Shown: piece by piece, positions 26,545 to 34,211 of the stretch | Numbering within the stretch: position 1 is the stretch's first letter | Layout: every line of letters begins with the position of its first letter | Assembly: GCA_033763835.1 (NCBI GenBank) | Contig: JANRJS010000022.1 | Location: 62,001 to 126,000 of the forward strand | Reading direction: 5' to 3' | Source of the DNA: JAPKYZ01 sp033763835 | GTDB lineage: Bacteria > Acidobacteriota > Terriglobia > Bryobacterales > Bryobacteraceae | Length of the DNA: 64,000 bases | The notes under the pieces: generated by a model | Database searches by the model: none | The model's input: only the letters and a program-made list of their open reading frames with translations | Told to the model about the DNA's origin: nothing | Translations under genes and position numbers: made by a program

Positions 26545-27509
26545 TTCTTAGTCTGCCCTTCGTCCACTCCCAGGCCTTGGGTTAGCCACGCCGGGTAAAA
26601 GCGGAAGACGTTACCGGTCAGTGAGCCGATGAAAATCTCGTTCTTCGGCGTTACGTGAATCCAATGCCCGGGACTCTCGATCGAGCCCAGCACTTTGCCC
26701 GTCTCGATGTCGATCTTCATGATGCGGCCGGACAGCGTGTCGTACGTCAGATTCTCGATGTTGTTGCGGTGCGTGACGATCCACATCTCGTCGTTCGGCA
26801 GGATGTGGATACCCTGCGTCGCACCCAGATGGTTCCACTGTTTGAGAAACTTGCCCGAGGCATCGAAACACTGGATGCGGTTATTCTCGCGGTCGCTCAC
26901 CCAGACGCGTTGCTTCGAATCGAGTTGCACTTGATGAGGCAAGTTGAATTCGCCGGGACCGCTCCCCTTTTTGCCCCATTCAAGCAGATACGTCCCGTCC
27001 TTCGCGAACTTCACCACCCGCGAATTGCCGTAACCGTCGCTGACGTAGAACGATCCGTCGGGAGCGAACGCGATATCGGTGGGCCGGTAGAAGGTGTCCT
27101 TAGTCGTGCCGTGCTGGCCGGGCTTGCCAAGCATCATAAGGAGTTCGCCCTTGCGTGTATACTTGCGCACGGTGTGATCTCCGTTATCGACCAGCCAAAC
27201 GTGACCGGCGGAATCGATGCGCACGCCGTGCGGATTGGCGAACGTATCTTTGCCCCAACTTCGGGAGTAGTGGCCTTTGGAATCGAAGACGACGAGATGA
27301 TCGATCCCCTTGGGCGCGCGGTGGAAGACGTAGACGTCGCCTTGCGCGTCCGTGGCGACGGCGGATACGCGTCCGAAGTTCCATCCGGCGGGCATGGTGG
27401 CCGGTTCCTCGCCATAGCGAATTTGGACACGGTACTTGAGCAGTCCGCCCTCATGCAGGTTCCACCCCGCGGGGTTGTCGGCGGCAAGCATCATCAACGC
27501 GATCAGCAT
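26541..27509 (-). CDS. NHL-repeat six-bladed beta-propeller protein, probably secreted
   Basis: A 322-residue protein of NHL-type repeats, each with a 'G.F..P.gi..d..G.vyV.D..N.RI..F' pattern: 'FANPHGVRIDSAGHVWLVDN', 'FYRPTDIAFAPDGSFYVSDG', 'FNLPHQVQLDSKQRVWVSDR' and 'ATQGIHILPNDEMWIVTHR'. The start at 27509 gives 'MLIALMMLAADNPAG', a weak signal-like stretch. The longer open reading further upstream is a low-complexity Arg/Leu-rich shadow of the divergent lipoprotein gene and was dropped. Relatives include peptidyl-alpha-hydroxyglycine lyases, but no lyase assignment is safe. Its stop overlaps the isomerase start. Confidence 0.82.
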   Translation of the reverse strand: MLIALMMLAADNPAGWNLHEGGLLKYRVQIRYGEEPATMPAGWNFGRVSAVATDAQGDVYVFHRAPKGIDHLVVFDSKGHYSRSWGKDTFANPHGVRIDSAGHVWLVDNGDHTVRKYTRKGELLMMLGKPGQHGTTKDTFYRPTDIAFAPDGSFYVSDGYGNSRVVKFAKDGTYLLEWGKKGSGPGEFNLPHQVQLDSKQRVWVSDRENNRIQCFDASGKFLKQWNHLGATQGIHILPNDEMWIVTHRNNIENLTYDTLSGRIMKIDIETGKVLGSIESPGHWIHVTPKNEIFIGSLTGNVFRFYPAWLTQGLGVDEGQTKK

Positions 27510-27608
27510 GGCGGGATCATATATCAAGTCAATGCTCCGAAAGTGTAGGGCAATGGCCCTTGGCGGCGGAACGTCCGACAGTGTAGGTTCAAAGATGGAG
27601 GAAATCCG

Positions 27609-28586
27609 ATGACGTGGAAATGGATAGGGCTGGCGGCGATGGCCGCGCTCCTCGGCGCCTGCTCGAATACGCAGCAAGCGGAGACGCAAAAGAAACTCGA
27701 CGAGATGGAAAAGAAGCTCGCCGAGACCCAGAAGAAACTCGAAGACGAGAAGCAGGCGGCGGAAGCGAAGGCCGCCGAGGCGATCGAGGATGCCAAGACG
27801 TCCGCGACGCAAACCGTCGACCGGACGAAGAAATCGGCGTCGAAGGCCATCGAGCAAACGAAGGCGGACGCAAAGAAATCCGTGGATCAGGCGCAAGCCG
27901 GAATTGACCAGAACAAGGCCGATATCGCCCAAAACAAATCGGCCATCGACCAGAACAAATCTGCGATCGAAACGAACAAGGGCGCGATCGAAGCGAATAA
28001 GAGTGCGATCAAGGCCGTGGACGCCAAAGCCGAGGAAGCCAAGCGCATGGCCGCTCCGGCGCCGTTCCACACCCTCGCGGCGGGCACCAATATTCGGGTT
28101 CGGACGACCAATAAGCTGAGCACGAAGACGGCGGCCGACGGATCGACGTTCGAGGCGACGCTCGAGGAAGCGCTAGTGGATGGCGGCTACACCATCGCCG
28201 CCAAGGGCGCGACCGTCGAGGGCGTGGTGACCAGCGCCGATCCCGGCGGGCGCGTTAAGGGCACAGCTTCAATGACCGTCGCGCTCCGCAGCGTCGTCAT
28301 GGAAGACGGGCGGCGATTGCCGATCAAGACGAGCGCCTACACCGTGGAAGCGAAAGGGGGCGCGGGGAAAGACGCGGCGAAAGTCGGCGTCGCCACGGGT
28401 ATTGGAGCCGCGATCGGCGCGATCGCGGGCGGTGGTAAAGGCGCGGCCATCGGCGCGGGAGCGGGCGCGGCCGGCGGTACGGGCATGGTGCTCGGCACGC
28501 GCGGCGCGGCGGCGGAGATCGGCAGCGAAACCGTGTTGACGTTCCGGCTCACGCAAGACGCGAAGGTTCAGGAGCTGAAGCGCTAG
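27609..28586 (+). CDS. Coiled-coil, glycine-zipper lipoprotein
   Basis: A 325-residue envelope protein. Lipobox 'MAALLGAC' puts the lipidated Cys near residue 18. Then follow a charged coiled coil (about residues 20-145) containing five seven-residue 'xNKxxIx' repeats, an Ala/Pro linker, a beta-rich domain (about 150-250, 'GTNIRVRTTNKLSTKTAADG' onward), and a glycine zipper ('GVATGIGAAIGAIAGGGKG' to 'GAGAAGGTGMVLG'), often membrane-inserting. The ribosome site GGAGG lies nine bases before the ATG. The Lpp/tail-fibre-like coiled coil suggests a spacer between membrane and cell wall, but function is unknown. Its TAG shares the CTAG palindrome with the convergent kdgD stop. Confidence 0.85.
   Translation: MTWKWIGLAAMAALLGACSNTQQAETQKKLDEMEKKLAETQKKLEDEKQAAEAKAAEAIEDAKTSATQTVDRTKKSASKAIEQTKADAKKSVDQAQAGIDQNKADIAQNKSAIDQNKSAIETNKGAIEANKSAIKAVDAKAEEAKRMAAPAPFHTLAAGTNIRVRTTNKLSTKTAADGSTFEATLEEALVDGGYTIAAKGATVEGVVTSADPGGRVKGTASMTVALRSVVMEDGRRLPIKTSAYTVEAKGGAGKDAAKVGVATGIGAAIGAIAGGGKGAAIGAGAGAAGGTGMVLGTRGAAAEIGSETVLTFRLTQDAKVQELKR
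27909..28013 (+). repeat. Five tandem 21-bp repeats inside the lipoprotein gene
   Basis: Five consecutive degenerate 21-bp units each encode one heptad of the form QNKxxI(A/D/E). They make an in-register coiled coil and are a likely site of copy-number change by slippage. Confidence 0.85.
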
Positions 28587-29482
28587 AGCATTTCCCGGTA
28601 GGTATCGACGATCCTCTTCAAGTCGTCGATATCCGCCGGTCGCATCGGCGCTAGCGGCGGACGCACCGCGTTTCCGCACAGCCCGAGCATTCGCATCATC
28701 TCTTTCATCACCGTCACTTCGTAACCCTTCATCCGCTCGCGGAGCGCATAGAGCGGATGCACGTACTTGTCCATCAGGACGTCAAGCTTTGCGAAGTCGC
28801 GGGCTATGCCCGCTTCGGCTAGCGCCAACGAGACTTTCGGAGCGACATTCGAAATCGACGAAGTGTAAGCCTGCACGCCGCAGGCGAAGTAGGTGGAAAC
28901 GCAATCGTCGCCCAAGCCGCCGACCCACGCTAAGCGGTCGCCGACCTTGTTCATGATGCGGCGGTACGTGCGTCCATTGCCCTGCCCGTCTTTCCAAATC
29001 TGGAGCGTCGGCACCAAGTCCGCAAGTCTTGCTACTTGATCCGGCGTGAAGACGGCCCAGTCGCGCGAGTAGATCGCCAGGGGTAATCCGCTCGCTTGGC
29101 CGATCGCCTGGTAGTAGGCGAACAGCCCGGCTTCGGGCGCGTGCGTGTACGTCGGCGGCATCACCAGCAGCGCATCGGCCCCGGCTTTCTCCATCCGCGC
29201 GGCCATTTCCGAAGCGATCGCCGAAGAGTAGCCAACGCCCGCGACCACCGGCATCCGGCCCTTCACGATCTTCACCGAGCGCTCGACTATAGCGACGGCT
29301 TCGTCGGTCGAAAGCGAATAGATCTCGCCCGTTCCGCCGGTGACGACGATGGCGCAAAACGGAAAGCCCATCATCATTTCGACAACGCCTTCGAGCGATT
29401 CGAAATCGACGGACAGATCGTCTTTGAATGGAGTAACGGGGAATCCGAAGACGCCCTTGAGTTTGGATTTCAGGTCTACCAT
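28583..29482 (-). CDS. kdgD: 5-dehydro-4-deoxyglucarate dehydratase
   Basis: A 299-residue member of the dihydrodipicolinate synthase/N-acetylneuraminate lyase family. It shows 'GFPVTPFKDDLSVDFESLEG' at the N-terminus, the family 'VTGGTGEIYSLSTDE' motif, the Tyr of 'LAIYSRDWAVFTP' and the Schiff-base Lys in 'LQIWKDGQGN'. The KDG context fits 5-dehydro-4-deoxyglucarate dehydratase, which gives alpha-ketoglutarate semialdehyde with loss of CO2 and water. The gene directly follows a glucarate dehydratase, its substrate producer, with a seven-base overlap; this context settles the choice within the family. I take the ATG at 29482 rather than a TTG at 29503. Confidence 0.88.
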   Translation of the reverse strand: MVDLKSKLKGVFGFPVTPFKDDLSVDFESLEGVVEMMMGFPFCAIVVTGGTGEIYSLSTDEAVAIVERSVKIVKGRMPVVAGVGYSSAIASEMAARMEKAGADALLVMPPTYTHAPEAGLFAYYQAIGQASGLPLAIYSRDWAVFTPDQVARLADLVPTLQIWKDGQGNGRTYRRIMNKVGDRLAWVGGLGDDCVSTYFACGVQAYTSSISNVAPKVSLALAEAGIARDFAKLDVLMDKYVHPLYALRERMKGYEVTVMKEMMRMLGLCGNAVRPPLAPMRPADIDDLKRIVDTYREML

Positions 29483-30780
29483 CGCGGGAGTACTCTCTTC
29501 CAATTGGGATCGACGCGCGCGCGCATTTCGGCTTCGTCGTCGCGCTTGCGGTACGGCAGTTTTTCGTAACGTTCGCGTAGGCGAGCCAGTTGATCGTAGT
29601 CGAGTTCGACGCCCAAGCCGGGTTTGTCGGTGACTTCAACCGCGCCTTCATGGAACGGGATGCGGCCCCCCGCTACAACCTCGTCGCGAGCGGTCTGCCA
29701 GGGATAGTGCGTGTCGCAGGCGTGCGTCATCCCGGGCGCGGCGGCGGCGGCGTGCGCCATCGCCATCAGGCTGACGCCCAGGTGATTGTTCGAGTGCATC
29801 GACAATCCCTGCCCCAGCGTCTCGCACAGATGCGACAGGCGCTGCTGCGCGCGAATGCCGCCCCAATAATGCGGATCGGACAACACCACCTGCACGGCGT
29901 CTTTTTGCTTCGCCTCGACTACATGATCGAAGCACGTCACCGAAACATTACTGGCAAAATCCGTTTCGATGCCCTTGGCGCGTAACCGGCGGCGTACTTC
30001 CGCCATACCGTCGAGCCCTTCGCACGGGTCTTCGAGATAGCCGCCGTTCGCCAGTTCGTCCTTCAACGCCTCGCCGACTTTCACGGAAGTCTCGACGCTC
30101 CAGGCGCAGTTGGGATCGATGCGGAGCGGGACATTCGGGCCGAACTCCTCCCGCAAAGCCTGGATCGTAGCGATCTCTAACTCGGGATCGAGCACTCCGC
30201 CCTTGAGCTTGATCTCCTCGAACCCGTAAAGCTCGCACATGCGCTTGGCTTGCGCGACAATCTGGGCGGGCGACATGCCCTCGCCGTATTCGTCCTCGCG
30301 CTCGTCTTCGCCCAGCCCGCCGCCGCCCGCGTGCTTATAAAAAAGGTACGCGGAGAACTTGACCTTACGCCGAGCGCGGCCGCCCACCAGATCGCACACC
30401 GGTCGCCCGAGCGTCTTGCCGATCAGGTCAAGACAAGCGACTTCGATCGCGGCGAAACTGCGCGTGTTCTGATCGAGCGGATTTTCGCCGGGGACATGCC
30501 AAGTCTGCGTTCGCGCGGCATCGGTCACTTGATTGGCGGTCAGATCCATCCAAAGGCCAGTCAGGTGGAACGGGTCCATGCCCTCGACGCGCGGGCGCAG
30601 AGCTTCTAGCGCCGCGAGCGGCTTATCGCCGCCATAGGTTTCCGAGATGCCGGTAAACCCGTCGGTGGACTTCAGTTGAACGATGGTGCGGAGTGCGTAC
30701 GGAGCGTGAAGACCGTAGGAACTGCGAAGTGGACCGTCTGCGATCGCGATCGGATCGAGACGCATCTCGGCGATGCGCAT
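29476..30780 (-). CDS. gudD: Glucarate dehydratase (enolase superfamily)
   Basis: A 434-residue enolase-superfamily enzyme that dehydrates D-glucarate to 5-dehydro-4-deoxyglucarate. The catalytic KxK appears as K191/K193 ('EEIKLKGGVLDPE'); metal ligands follow in 'LRIDPNCAWSVETS' (D222) and 'YLEDPCEGLDG' (E250); the second catalytic base lies in 'MHSNNHLGVSLMAMAH' (H333 region), a signature of glucarate dehydratases. Length is normal. It overlaps the kdgD start, so the two form a catabolic unit feeding alpha-ketoglutarate. No glucarate transporter or semialdehyde dehydrogenase is seen nearby. Confidence 0.93.
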   Translation of the reverse strand: MRIAEMRLDPIAIADGPLRSSYGLHAPYALRTIVQLKSTDGFTGISETYGGDKPLAALEALRPRVEGMDPFHLTGLWMDLTANQVTDAARTQTWHVPGENPLDQNTRSFAAIEVACLDLIGKTLGRPVCDLVGGRARRKVKFSAYLFYKHAGGGGLGEDEREDEYGEGMSPAQIVAQAKRMCELYGFEEIKLKGGVLDPELEIATIQALREEFGPNVPLRIDPNCAWSVETSVKVGEALKDELANGGYLEDPCEGLDGMAEVRRRLRAKGIETDFASNVSVTCFDHVVEAKQKDAVQVVLSDPHYWGGIRAQQRLSHLCETLGQGLSMHSNNHLGVSLMAMAHAAAAAPGMTHACDTHYPWQTARDEVVAGGRIPFHEGAVEVTDKPGLGVELDYDQLARLRERYEKLPYRKRDDEAEMRARVDPNWKRVLPRW

Positions 30781-30801
30781 GAGGGACAGACTATCGCAAA
30801 T

Positions 30802-30933
30802 CTACTTCCGCGCGCCGCGTTGCGGGCTCTTAACCCGGCTCTGGCGGAGCTTGTGCTTCTTGCGCTTGGGCTTCGAGATGATGAACGTGCCGGAGCCGAT
30901 GTATTCGGCTTTGTAGAGTTTTTCGTCGGACAT
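30802..30933 (-). CDS. Small basic protein, unknown (43 residues)
   Basis: A 43-codon reading frame 'MSDEKLYKAEYIGSGTF...' ending in a strongly basic tail with many Lys and Arg ('KPKRKKHKLRQ' then 'VKSPQRGARK'), suggesting nucleic-acid binding. It ends 21 bases before the gudD start on the same strand. There is no clear Shine-Dalgarno, but an extended -10-like TGCTATCCT lies about ten bases before the ATG, so a nearly leaderless transcript is possible. I do not recognise the protein. Codon usage looks like the neighbours. Confidence 0.5.
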   Translation of the reverse strand: MSDEKLYKAEYIGSGTFIISKPKRKKHKLRQSRVKSPQRGARK

Positions 30934-30956
30934 GAGTTTTTAGGATAGCAGGCGCT

Positions 30957-31220
30957 AGCGGCGAAAGAGGCTTCGATGGTTTGTCGTTCTCCCTTGCCTA
31001 AGAATGCCAGTCCGTGTAGTTGGGCGAACTGGGATGTCGTCGTCATCCAAGCGGGAGGCCGCTCAACCCACTTCCGAACTTCCACTGGAGCCGACGGGTG
31101 CCCAAGCTCCTCAAGGACGGCGGGTGCGCACCAGATTGTCCCGAACAAGGTGGACAAGACTTCGATGCAGCCCACTCGAACCAAGTAATTGATCGGCGAA
31201 GTATCGCAAACGACAATCAC
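30957..31220 (-). pseudogene. Truncated PIN-domain (DUF3368-type) toxin
   Basis: The first 88 residues match the N-terminal half of DUF3368 PIN toxins: 'MIVVCDTSPINYLVRVGCIEV' region with the first catalytic Asp, 'WCAPAVLEELGHPSAPVEV', and 'FLGKGERQTIEAS' near the middle Asp/Glu motif. The C-terminal half with the remaining catalytic acids is missing; the frame runs on to 30672 through unrelated Ser/Arg-rich sequence that overlaps the small 43-residue gene in another frame. The start overlaps the antitoxin stop by four bases, as in intact pairs. It is probably a dead toxin left by a deletion. Confidence 0.75.
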
Positions 31221-31498
31221 GCCTTTGTGAGTTCACGCGTGCCGAGTAGGAAGTCGAGGCTGGCCCGGTCCGCTTCCAAATCTTGCGCCGTATAGTCGTA
31301 AATCTTGTGAGCGCCCAAAAACTCGTCCACCTGCATCCGCGTGTCGAAACCGAGCAACCGCCGCAGCTGTTCCGCCGACAGCCGATCTTGCCGATACGCT
31401 TCGGCGGCGAGCGCTTCGAGCGCCACGCGCGAAAGATCGGTGCCCGGCGGAACGATCTTCGCCACCAGTTCCTCGGGGAGTTCGAGCGTTACGACCAT
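31217..31498 (-). CDS. UPF0175-family antitoxin
   Basis: A 93-residue protein of the UPF0175 family, usually paired with a DUF3368 PIN toxin. The N-terminal half ('VTLELPEELVAKIVPPGTDLS', trimmed, then 'ALEALAAEAYRQ') is the DNA-binding part; 'LSAEQLRRLLGFDTRMQVDE' and 'FLGAHKIYDYTAQDLEADR' are the family hallmarks. It looks complete. It overlaps the toxin start by ATGA. Since the toxin is truncated, this is an orphan antitoxin; it could still neutralise a related toxin elsewhere. Confidence 0.85.
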   Translation of the reverse strand: MVVTLELPEELVAKIVPPGTDLSRVALEALAAEAYRQDRLSAEQLRRLLGFDTRMQVDEFLGAHKIYDYTAQDLEADRASLDFLLGTRELTKA

Positions 31499-31532
31499 AC
31501 TTCGAGTCTATCGCCGCCCGCTATCCTAAAAC

Positions 31533-32723
31533 TTGGGTCCGTTCCGGGCGCTCCGCCACCGCAACTTCCGCGTGTTTTTCCTCGGCCAGCTCACCTCGCT
31601 GACCGGTACGTGGATGCAGAACGTCGCGCAGAGCTGGCTAGTCTATCGGCTGACCCATTCGGAGTTGCTCCTCGGCACGGCGGGATTCCTGGCGCATTTG
31701 CCGACGCTCGCGCTCGGCACGGTCGGCGGAGTCGTGGCGGACCGCTACAACCGACGAAAAATCGTCCTCGTTGCGCAAACGCTGTTCCTGTTGCAATCCG
31801 CGACGCTAGCCGCCCTAACACTGACCGGGAAAGTCACCACAACCCACGTCCTTGCCCTCGCGTTATTTGGCGGGCTAGTGGACGCCTTCGACCGCCCCGC
31901 GCGGCAGGCCATGCTCGTGAATCTCGCCGCGAAAGACGACCTGCTGAGCGCCGTCTCGCTCAACTCGCTAATGTTCAACGCCGCACGTGTCGTTGGCCCG
32001 TCCATTGGCGGAATAACCGTGGCCGCTTTCGGCGAGGGCGTCTGCTTCGCAATCAACTCCGTCAGCTTCCTCGCCGTGCTCGCGAGTCTGCTCGCGTTGC
32101 GGCTGCCGATCGAGCCGCGCATGGAAACCCTCGCCCATCCGCTGCGTCACTTGATCGAAGGCTTCCGCTACGCGTGGCGGGCGCGCGACGCCGCGGCGCT
32201 GCTTGGCCTGAACGCGATCGTGAATCTGGCAGTTGCGCCGGTTTGGGTGCTGCTACCGGTGTTCTCCGATTCGATCTTTCATCGCGGAGCGGCGGGCGTG
32301 GGTCTGCTTACCGCGTCCATGGGCGCGGGCGCGGTAGTCGGGATGATCGGACTGGCCTCTCGCGGACACCAACGTGGATTGCTCGGCGTAATCTTTGCAA
32401 GCGGCTTGGCGCTTGCCTTCGCGCAGGCGACCTTCGCCGCTTCAACCCTCTTCGCGCTCTCGGCTGCGGCGATGGCGCTCATCGGGTTTGGCGTCATGCG
32501 CATGAACGGTGCGATCAACACGGAATTGCAAACCCACGTGCCCGAAGAGATGCGCGGCCGCATGATGGGTCTGTTCGCGACGGCGAACGTAGGCGTGATT
32601 CCCATCGGTTCTCTGGGCGGAGGGGCGCTCGCCCAAGCGTTCGGTGCGCCGACGGTCGTCGCCGGCGGAGCTTTGATCTGCGCTCTCGCCGCGCTCGTGT
32701 TCCATCTGACGAGGCGTCCATGA
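31533..32723 (+). CDS. MFS transporter (EntS-like, MFS_3 type)
   Basis: A 396-residue major-facilitator protein with about twelve hydrophobic helices. 'LRHRNFRVFFLGQLTSLTG' and 'TWMQNVAQSWLVYRLT' at the N-terminus and the loop 2-3 motif 'GGVVADRYNRRKIVLVAQ' fit the enterobactin-exporter-like (MFS_3) branch. A TTG start at 31533 is inferred, preceded by a -10-like TATCCT with no Shine-Dalgarno, so the message may be almost leaderless. Its TGA overlaps the ATG of the metallopeptidase gene. The substrate is unknown; export of a small molecule or siderophore is the usual family role. Confidence 0.88.
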   Translation: MGPFRALRHRNFRVFFLGQLTSLTGTWMQNVAQSWLVYRLTHSELLLGTAGFLAHLPTLALGTVGGVVADRYNRRKIVLVAQTLFLLQSATLAALTLTGKVTTTHVLALALFGGLVDAFDRPARQAMLVNLAAKDDLLSAVSLNSLMFNAARVVGPSIGGITVAAFGEGVCFAINSVSFLAVLASLLALRLPIEPRMETLAHPLRHLIEGFRYAWRARDAAALLGLNAIVNLAVAPVWVLLPVFSDSIFHRGAAGVGLLTASMGAGAVVGMIGLASRGHQRGLLGVIFASGLALAFAQATFAASTLFALSAAAMALIGFGVMRMNGAINTELQTHVPEEMRGRMMGLFATANVGVIPIGSLGGGALAQAFGAPTVVAGGALICALAALVFHLTRRP

Positions 32724-33844
32724 TCGCCACCATGCTGCTGATTGCCGCCGATCTTCCTTCGCAGGCGGTAATCGATAGGACGGCCTCCGATCTCGCGGCG
32801 ATCACGGGCTTTCGCCTCAAGCGGCGCGTGCGCGTTTCCAAGTTGACGCGCGAGGATCTCGAGCGCGACCTCAATACTCGTGTAGCTAAGAAAATCGATC
32901 CCAAGGAAATCCGCGCCGACGAGTTGACTCTCCAATGGCTAGGGTTCGCCGCACCCGGATTCGATCTCAAGAAAACCAGCGTCGATCTGATTGCCGAACA
33001 AGCCGCCGCGTATTACGACTACAAGCGCAAGAAGCTGGTGCTACTTGAAAATCCAATCGGCGAGTTCGACGAGTCGCTCTTGGCCCACGAACTCGCGCAT
33101 GCGCTGGCCGACCAGACATTTCGCATCGGACGCTACATGGATCGCGGCGAGGGCGACGACGCCGAACTGGCGCGGCAGGCCGTGGTCGAGGGTCAGGCGA
33201 CATGGCTGATGACCGAGTTCGGTCTTCGGCGCGAAGGACGTAGTTTGAAAGATTCGCCCTTCGAATTGCCGCCGGGCCGTTCGACGGACGCAAAGGTTGC
33301 GGCGCGGTTTCCCGTTCTCGAAAAGTCGCCGCTCTACTTGCGGGTCAACTTGCTGTTCCCCTACTGGGAAGGCGCTCGATTTCAGCAAGCGGTGTTTGAG
33401 CGCCTGGGCGCGGTGGGTTTCAAAACCGTCTTCAAGACGCCGCCCGTTTCGTCGCGCCAGATCATGCATCCCGAAACGTACTTCGCGCGCGAGGTTCCTG
33501 AAGTAGCCGAACTGCCCGCCGCCGACACCAAGGGCTGGAACCTTTTGAATTCGGGATCGCTCGGCGAAATCGACCATCTGATTGCGTTCAAACAGAACAA
33601 CGAAGAGGACGCGGAAAATCTCGCGGCCGCCTGGCGCGGCGGTAGCTATGAAGTTCGGGAGCGCGGAAGCGTCTGTTGCCTGGTTCGTTACGCGTCGATT
33701 TGGAAGGACGAGCCGAGCGCGGCCAGCGCGCAAGCTGCCTGGGAACGCCACCTTAAGGCAAAGCCCGTTCGCGGAACTTTGACCGTCACTCGGGCGGGAC
33801 GAACGATCACCGCGGTGGAACGTCCCGAGACCGGGACCCGGTAG
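32720..33844 (+). CDS. HExxH zinc metallopeptidase-like protein
   Basis: A 374-residue protein with a gluzincin-like active site: 'ESLLAHELAHALADQ' gives H123, E124 and H127, and 'ARQAVVEGQATWLM' probably gives the third ligand E158. The N-terminus 'MIATMLLIAADLPSQ' may be a short signal peptide. The C-terminal part has no recognisable domain. The ATG overlaps the stop of the MFS gene, so the two are coupled; a peptidase processing or accompanying the exported product is one possible reading. The open frame reaches far upstream inside the MFS gene, but that part is an Arg-rich shadow. Confidence 0.78.
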   Translation: MIATMLLIAADLPSQAVIDRTASDLAAITGFRLKRRVRVSKLTREDLERDLNTRVAKKIDPKEIRADELTLQWLGFAAPGFDLKKTSVDLIAEQAAAYYDYKRKKLVLLENPIGEFDESLLAHELAHALADQTFRIGRYMDRGEGDDAELARQAVVEGQATWLMTEFGLRREGRSLKDSPFELPPGRSTDAKVAARFPVLEKSPLYLRVNLLFPYWEGARFQQAVFERLGAVGFKTVFKTPPVSSRQIMHPETYFAREVPEVAELPAADTKGWNLLNSGSLGEIDHLIAFKQNNEEDAENLAAAWRGGSYEVRERGSVCCLVRYASIWKDEPSAASAQAAWERHLKAKPVRGTLTVTRAGRTITAVERPETGTR

Positions 33845-33863
33845 GCGACTATGCAACAATCGA

Positions 33864-33893
33864 GCAGTGCGGTTTCCTTGGAAGCCGTACTGC
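33864..33893 (+). promoter_or_regulatory. Long hairpin upstream of the cold-shock gene
   Basis: GCAGTGCGGTTTC and GAAGCCGTACTGC pair over 13 positions (two G-U pairs) around a CTTG tetraloop. It lies 20 bases after the metallopeptidase stop and 43 bases before the cspA start. No U-run follows, so it is either a 5'-leader element of cspA or a 3' stabiliser of the upstream message. Confidence 0.65.
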
Positions 33894-33936
33894 AAGGGCA
33901 CGCGCAACGCGGGCCGAATTTTCAGGAGAAGGTGTA

Positions 33937-34140
33937 GTGAAAGAACGAGGCATTGTGAAGTGGTTCAACTCCGCCAAGGGCTACGGATTTATCCAGCGCT
34001 CGACCGGTGAGGACGTATTCGTGCACTTTTCGGCGATCCAGATGAGCGGCTACCGCACGCTCGAGGAGGGCGCCGAGGTGGAGTTCGAAGTGAAGAAAGG
34101 GCCGAAAGGCCTGCAAGCGGAGAGCGTCACGCGCCCGTAG
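33937..34140 (+). CDS. cspA: Cold-shock domain protein
   Basis: A 67-residue single-stranded nucleic-acid-binding protein with the five-stranded cold-shock fold. RNP1 is 'KGYGFI' and RNP2 is 'DVFVHF'. The N-terminus 'MKERGIVKWFNSAKGYGF' is typical. The start is GTG with AGGAG about eight bases upstream. Such proteins melt RNA structure and act as antiterminators or translation aids at low temperature. It is flanked by a hairpin upstream and a strong terminator downstream, so it has its own transcription unit. Confidence 0.97.
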   Translation: MKERGIVKWFNSAKGYGFIQRSTGEDVFVHFSAIQMSGYRTLEEGAEVEFEVKKGPKGLQAESVTRP

Positions 34141-34169
34141 CGCTACCGCGATTTGCGACTGGAAGAAGG

Positions 34170-34200
34170 GGCCGTCCGCGTGCGACGGCCTTTTTCATTT
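34170..34200 (+). terminator. Rho-independent terminator of cspA
   Basis: GGCCGTC (34170-34176) and GACGGCC (34184-34190) form a perfect seven-base-pair stem with a seven-base loop, followed directly by TTTTTCATTTT. This is a textbook terminator 30 bases after the cspA stop. Confidence 0.93.
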
Positions 34201-34211
34201 TGGAGGAGAGT

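Noticed and set aside
27510..28070. N-terminal extension of the propeller protein, rich in Arg/Leu/Gly
   Set aside because: It is the antisense of the coiled-coil lipoprotein repeats and has no plausible fold; the ATG at 27509 fits better.
31283..32719. Long Arg-rich frame ahead of the metallopeptidase
   Set aside because: It is an alternate frame of the antitoxin region and the MFS gene, with poor composition; the peptidase starts at 32720.
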